Positions 58,525 to 64,000 of a DNA stretch of 64,000 bases are shown here, piece by piece (positions within the stretch are counted from its first letter, which is position 1; each line of letters starts with the position of its first letter). The notes below the pieces were generated by a model, which did no database searches, was not told the origin of the DNA, and saw nothing but the letters and a program-made list of their open reading frames with translations. Made by a program: the position numbers and the translations under genes. The stretch is from Epiperipatus broadwayi (Eukaryota; Onychophora; Udeonychophora; Euonychophora; Peripatidae): contig JAQFVV010006255.1 in NCBI GenBank assembly GCA_028023455.1, forward strand, positions 868,001 through 932,000, in the 5' to 3' direction.

Positions 58525-61500
58525 CAATGCCAGTCATGAGGCATAACATTATAAAAATGTTAATTGTTACTACTTCTGATGTAGAATATTGTACCAGTCA
58601 AATATATATTCTCCATCCAACATGACCTGAACCCACAAAACTGAACTTCAAACTCAGTCAAACCAAAGAATTATATCAAAGACCAAACTGAATTCAAACC
58701 CAATTCACAAGCTCAGATCAAAACTTAATCAACAACACATGAGACTATGTGCCATGAACTAGCTCAACAGATGTGATGATTACTGAGACTACTTATCTGA
58801 CTCTAACTAATGTATGATAAAATGACTACGGATATTTCTGAGTAAATTCACATATGTATATTTGGGTTGCCAATACAAACAGTGAGCATGAATATTTAAA
58901 ACTAATTAATAAATAATAAACAATTAAACCAATTATGTATATAAAATATTTAATAATAAGAAAATATTTGTTCAAATATTTATGACGAGTATTATAAATT
59001 ATCTCTAGTCTTTGGAGTGTGAATTACAATGTACAATAAATAATGGCAGTTGTACTCATATGCCAATATTTAATACGTAAGTATTTAAGAAATATATTTA
59101 TCTATGCCCTGACAAAGTAGACAAGTGTAAATAACGATACCTATGGTGTTTGTGCCAACCAAATTACATACATTATTCATTATTTGATATTTTATTTGGA
59201 AAAGAAAATATGATTCTGATTTTATGTAAAAAGAAGGTGAGAGTTATTTTTCACACATTTATAAATCAATTCATGAACAGCATGATAAACATGTAGGGTA
59301 TAACTTCAATACTTAACAAAGAAAATTATTTAAATTATCAATAAATATAAAATAATTTGATTTTAATGAAATCAATTTATTACGATTTATAAAGCAAAAG
59401 AGTGGGCCTTTATTTGAACTAAGAAATAAAATGGTACTAACACATTACAAGCAGCAAAACAAATATGAAATAAAATGATTTGTCAGTGATTCAAGAAGTA
59501 GAAGGGTGGCTTGTATTCAACAAGTCCTTTATGCCTTACAAATGATCCATGGAACATGGGGAAAGCCAAGTCGTGACACAGCCATGAACCTTTGGTGTTC
59601 CAATACAGCAACAAGTGAGGGAGGAAGTGATTCCTTCCTATATATTTAAAATATCAATAATATCACCAAAATGACAAACCGAAGAAGCAGGAGGATGGCT
59701 CGTGTTAGTAACGTTCTGAATGGTGATGATATAGTGATCATCATATTTGATTAATAAAGCCCAAATTATATAATAAATGCTTAATGTAATGACCTGATCA
59801 TATCAGATTAAAATTAAACTTACTCAGAGCAAATGGGCTTAAATGCAATTATATAATTATAATAATAATTACCCTTTATCATGCCCTTCCAGAATACAAT
59901 ATAAAATACAAGATTTAAATTAGAATATATTTTTGTATAACTTAAATAAAATAGCCTGGAGCATAGGTTATAAACTGAACTAATAATAGTTCTCAGCTAT
60001 TGGCAAAATCATATCAGACATTAAATAAATCCTTCAACTCGATAATTAATAGAACCATATTAATTTAGTTCTAACAGGCAATAATTAAGCTATAAAATTT
60101 AATGCAATACTATTTTCTTAAGGTGAGTTTAAATGAAAGAGATTATTATCGAGTTGAAAGTATTACTGGCATATTATCGCAAATAAATGATATTAATAAT
60201 CATTCAAATAAATATAATTAAAATTAGTTAAAATGAACCGCCATAGTAAGAGAAAGAAAGTTAACAATGTATTAATTTTAAGACTAGAGATAATAGAATA
60301 AAGAATTACTATACCAAAATTTAATGCATTATAAAGTGAATAGAGAAATTTTGGACAGTAGTTAACTTAAATTATGATTTGAGATAGAGTTCATGAACAG
60401 ACCAGAAGGTTGTGGTTTATAAAGTAAAAAGGGTTACCAGTCCTTCCATGACTCACTTATTGATTCATAACAACAGAGTCCAGTTGGATTTAGGAGACAA
60501 CGCAGATGCACACTTGATTCATGTGAATGTCATTTATGGATTAGTTTCCTTCCGTAATTTGGCAGCTTATGATTGGTATTGAAAAGTTCTGTTCAGCAGC
60601 AACATTTTGAAGATTTATGGAGGACTTCAGGGTCCAGAAATCAGATCTCTGAAGTTATCTGTGTACCATGCTGAAAATACTAATAAAAATCAAAATTAAA
60701 AAGGATGTAGTTTCGGGTGGCAACTCCTCTCAATTTAATAGTAATGGCTCCTCTATAGAAACTTTTCCAGGTTATTTATACCCTTTCCTATGGTTTCCCG
60801 CCCATTCTGATTTTGATGCCTTAAGGCTAAAGCTTTTACATTATTACAAACCAAAATTTCTCTAATTGATTTCCGATCCATTCCTCTGATAAGACTTTTA
60901 AATCCATTAACTTTAAATTTATTTTCTATTTAGAAAATGACTTTGTAAAATCTGAACAAACAATTTTAATTTAGCACCATTCTTAAAGTTTTAACTTATC
61001 ATTTTAACTAATTAATAAAAGATTCCCTATTATCTTTGGGAAAGGACGATCTGAAAGCTTATCGAAAGAATGTAACTTTTAATCATATAAATTTAAACAA
61101 AATGGTAAAATATGAAATAAAACATTCCGATATAATAAAACTTTATAACGAATATATATTTAACTATCCACAAATATACACACCCAATTCATATAATTAA
61201 AATATATATACCTTCATGAATATTTTATCATGAGGGAATTAATAACATTAACAAATTTAAACATAAGATAATTAGTCTCAATAAATATTTAAATAATAAC
61301 CTCAGCTTTTAACTGAACCTAACGTGTATTGAAGATAGTATAAAGTCCCATTACATTCAGAAATATTAACTGTTAGTGTCAGGGTTTGAACTAGGTTAAA
61401 GATGGGATCTCATGAAGCTTGAATCAAATTTAGATCCAACCACTTCAATATATATAAGTGTTAATGTAACTATAAAACTAAATATATAACAAACAATGAT

Positions 61501-61845
61501 AGGATCATTATATCAGTTTTGAACATCATCAATGCATGTATGTAGTAGCCATCAATAAATTAATAGTTATCAGGAAATTTACAATAAATTGAATATGGCA
61601 ATTTTAAAAGTTATTTTTAACACCATCTAAATAATACTATAGAGAATTATATTTACATCTACACACATATATCCCATATACTGTGCTATGTTCAAAGTTA
61701 CCTTTGGAAAGCAATCAACTCTGCTGAAAATGTGTGAATAAGAGCAAAATCATAAATAAAACTTAATTTATTTCAATGTTAAATAATTTTACTATAATAA
61801 TTTAAATAATGATTAATAAATATATTAAATAATTATGAACATTGC
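58525..61845. other. Unassigned region, possibly old elements
   Basis: Contains GC-richer patches at 59480-59720 and 60400-60870. A block AAGTAGAAGGGTGGCTTGT-like (59500) recurs in loose form near 59685 (GAAGCAGGAGGATGGCTCGT). No coding frame or terminal repeat could be confirmed. Open frame 60668-60865 has no motif. Confidence 0.35.
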
Positions 61846-61849
61846 TAAT

Positions 61850-61975
61850 TTCTCTAACAAGCTTTATTGATAAATGCCACAAAATAAAGCACTTAAAAAT
61901 CTCTATCTAAAAACTAGCCCCAATCTTCAGATCACTGGTTTTATTCTTTGGCATTTCTCAGTGCGGACTAAATAA
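61850..61975 (-). mobile_element. Very decayed family A subfamily 2 fragment
   Basis: CTCTAACAAGCTTTATTGAT, AAAATCTCTATCTAAAAACT, CTAGCCCCAATCTTCAGATC and CTCAGTGCGGACTA line up with 48540-48660 and 44100-44180. The hammerhead core is not kept. Confidence 0.5.
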
Positions 61976-62270
61976 TTAGTAGCAAAATAATTTTGAAAAA
62001 AATTAAGTTTGACACTTATTTCTAATAACAAATAGATTATCATTTGATTTTGGTTTACAAATGTTAATATTAGTTATTTTCATTGATTGACAAATAAAAT
62101 TATGTGTAATAATATTTAAATGTGGTTTACAGATGTATAAATTGTAGATGGAAAAAAATATCCATTAGAGAGTATAGATGTAAGCAACTAAAATATACTT
62201 GCACATCTATTGTTACATTAATATTCTATTCTTTATGATTACTTTCCTTAATTTTATAAAACAAAACATG

Positions 62271-62707
62271 TTAATAATATAAAATAGAAAATCAAATAAC
62301 ATTACAATATTAGCCAAAAAAAATTACTAAAATTCTTCTACAACCATGGTTTCATCTATTAACAAATAAATCTTTTCATGTAAAATTCAACGAGATATAT
62401 ACAAAATAAAATAGCTTTCCCATCATTCACTTCAAAAACCAACTTCCTTTAATGTCAAAGATTGCCTTTATGAATTTGAAGCCATCAATTTTATGAAGAC
62501 ATCCTTTAATGTTAAAGGAAATTGTTTTTTGAAATGAATAGTGGGAAAGCTGTTTGTTTTGTATATATGTGTTGTGGTATCTTGTTGAATTTCACTTGAA
62601 AAGTTCTATTTGTTAATAGATGTAACCATGGTTGTGGAAGGATTTTAGTAATTTTTTTGGCTAGTATTGTAATGTTATTTGATTTTTCATTTTATTTATA
62701 ATTATTA
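62271..62707. repeat. Long near-perfect hairpin, ~185-bp arms
   Basis: The left arm starts at about 62271 (TTAATAATATAAAATAGAAA). Reading inward: ACATTACAATATTAGCCAAA, AAATTACTAAAATTCTTCTA, AACCATGGTTTCATCTATTA, then TAGCTTTCCCATCATTCAC. The right arm (62512-62707) is the reverse complement of this with few differences (for example GTGGGAAAGCTGTTTGTTTT and TTTAGTAATTTTTTTGGCTA). A smaller hairpin (CCTTTAATG) sits in the loop. Such a transcript would form long double-stranded RNA. No open frame. Confidence 0.9.
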
Positions 62708-63877
62708 ATATAGCGGCCGGTAGTATTTGATGTTAATTTTAAAGATATTACATATATATAATACATGCAACTTAATTCATGTGTATGTTCTAATATGAAA
62801 TAGCATACTGCAATGATTAATTTTACAAATAAGTGGATTCATTTTATTTTTGATCTTTGTTCAACATTTAAAGTGCTTTGAAGTCATAGCCTCGGGAGAA
62901 TGATTTACTCCTTTTGTTTACATATACATTGAGCTATGTTTAATTTAAATTTAACAATTCTTTTTGTTTTTGCTTATATAAACATATTAATTTTGATTTT
63001 ATATCTTTCTTTTATCATTAATATTAAAATAAAAACCTTTAGGCATAAAAACTTTTTTAACTAGTCAAGTTTTTAACAAAAAACTTTTAATTCTCAAGTT
63101 AAAATTTTAAATAAATTTAAAAAAATATGGAACTTTATTCAGATCTTGTCTTTCCCTTGAGACTTCCACAATTTAGTCCTTGTTCAACTTTTTATATTCT
63201 TAAAAACCTTTACATTAGTTGGCTCCATTTAAAGTTTTTCTTTTTAAAACAAATTAGTACAATTTTAGGCAAACATAAATAAATCTATTTTTCTTGCATT
63301 TTTTAAGGCTAAAATTAATCTTTTTTAGGTTTTATATATAAATAATCATAGATTATTTTTCATTAAAATTAATATTTTATGTATATATTTGCACAGGATA
63401 TATATACATTTGTCAACAGCCCGTGCCTCTAATAAATAATAGAAAACATATATAACTGGAATTTCTCAGTAAAAACTATTTTTATATAAATTGTCTGTAT
63501 GACATATTCTGGTTAATTGATAGACAAGATGAGGTTGGAAGTCCTCAACTCAGAATCAGTGTTTATACTTTTCAAAATTTTAAGTATAGCAAATGGTGAC
63601 TGCTATGCATTTATGGGCTATGAGGTACCAAAGAATAAATTTAACTCTTACAACCTGGTAGCATTTTTTGGGAATATTCAAGCTTTCATCTCTGTATAAA
63701 ATCTTTATTTTATCCTAAAACTCAATAAATTAGACTTCATTTTTTAAATATATTTTTAAAAATCATGTTTGATTTGAGTTGTAAATGCAAAGAATGTAAT
63801 TACATCACACGACAATTATACATCGATGTAAAAGTAAACTTTCTTAGAAAATAAGTGAATTCATTTTTATTTTAAGG
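62708..63877. other. AT-rich spacer
   Basis: One 60-codon open frame (63517-63699) has no recognisable motif. Nothing else supported. Confidence 0.45.
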
Positions 63878-63986
63878 TTTTTTTTCCATGTCTCATAGCA
63901 TTGGCCAGGAAGCGAACCTGCTAACCCAGGACAACTGCTTGTAAGGCAGCTGTGCTGACTACTCGACCACCAGCACTTGACCAAGT
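63878..63986 (-). repeat. tRNA-Val(UAC)-like repeat
   Basis: Minus strand folds as a near-complete tRNA cloverleaf: acceptor TTGG/CCAA, D stem TGCTG/CAGCA, anticodon stem GCTGC/GCAGT around CTTACAA (anticodon UAC, valine), T arm CAGG/CCTG around TTCGCTT. The B box AGGTTCGCTTCC is present. It shares 3' flank and an A-run with the copy at 22481-22595, so it is more likely a retroposed tRNA-derived repeat than a working tRNA gene. Confidence 0.65.
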
Positions 63987-64000
63987 TTTTTTTCTTTAAA

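Noticed and set aside
1-64000. CRISPR arrays, operons, bacterial promoters or phage genes
   Set aside because: No spaced direct repeats of CRISPR type, no dense coding, no ribosome-binding patterns. The repeat content is eukaryotic.

Overview
The window looks like intergenic DNA of a large, very AT-rich animal genome, probably an invertebrate. Protein-coding content is almost entirely retroelement-derived: Penelope-like elements with a GIY-YIG domain, and several non-LTR (LINE) families. Non-coding content is dispersed repeats, MITEs, tRNA-like repeats and microsatellites. I recognise no host protein-coding gene. Nothing bacterial, plasmid or phage-like is visible. I cannot name the species.

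Layout. 0-4 kb: a 47-bp-TIR MITE, a hammerhead-ribozyme retroelement with a 13-bp target duplication, and a TA-flanked pogo/Tc1-like MITE. 5-9.3 kb: a possible exon, a ribozyme-element copy, and a head-to-head pair of Penelope-like copies, one of them split by a piggyBac-type MITE. 11.6-12.5 kb: tandem duplications. 14.7-15.8 kb: a fold-back and a second piggyBac-type MITE. 18.1-18.6 kb: a LINE fragment. 19.1-20.1 kb: a strange poly-G/poly-T tract. 22.5-25.8 kb: a tRNA-like repeat and three ribozyme-element loci. 28.4-29.1 kb: a third piggyBac-type MITE. 32.5-35.4 kb: a microsatellite and two LINE copies. 36.5-39.1 kb: a second head-to-head Penelope pair. 41-51.5 kb: ribozyme-element palindromes, fold-backs and LINE fragments, ending in a 1.3-kb tandem plus inverted ribozyme-element array. 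55.2-58.5 kb: the best-preserved LINE (endonuclease, reverse transcriptase, zinc knuckle). 61.8-64 kb: a decayed ribozyme element, a 185-bp-arm hairpin and a second tRNA-like repeat.

The most interesting content is two unrelated families of short non-autonomous elements, each carrying a type I hammerhead self-cleaving ribozyme. Family A (1.7-2.3, 25.3, 44.1-44.9, 46.3, 48.5, 61.9 kb) keeps intact ribozyme cores at 2130-2188 and 25448-25506, and two copies have 12-13 bp target duplications. Family B (6.0, 17.0, 23, 24.8, 41.2, 50.3-51.5 kb) has two intact ribozymes in direct orientation, 479 nt between cleavage sites. That is the architecture expected of a retrozyme that releases monomeric, circularisable RNA. 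Both families repeatedly occur as inverted (palindromic) copies, and both ribozymes have a palindromic helix III. The autonomous Penelope and LINE copies are plausible past sources of the reverse transcriptase, but every copy here is broken.
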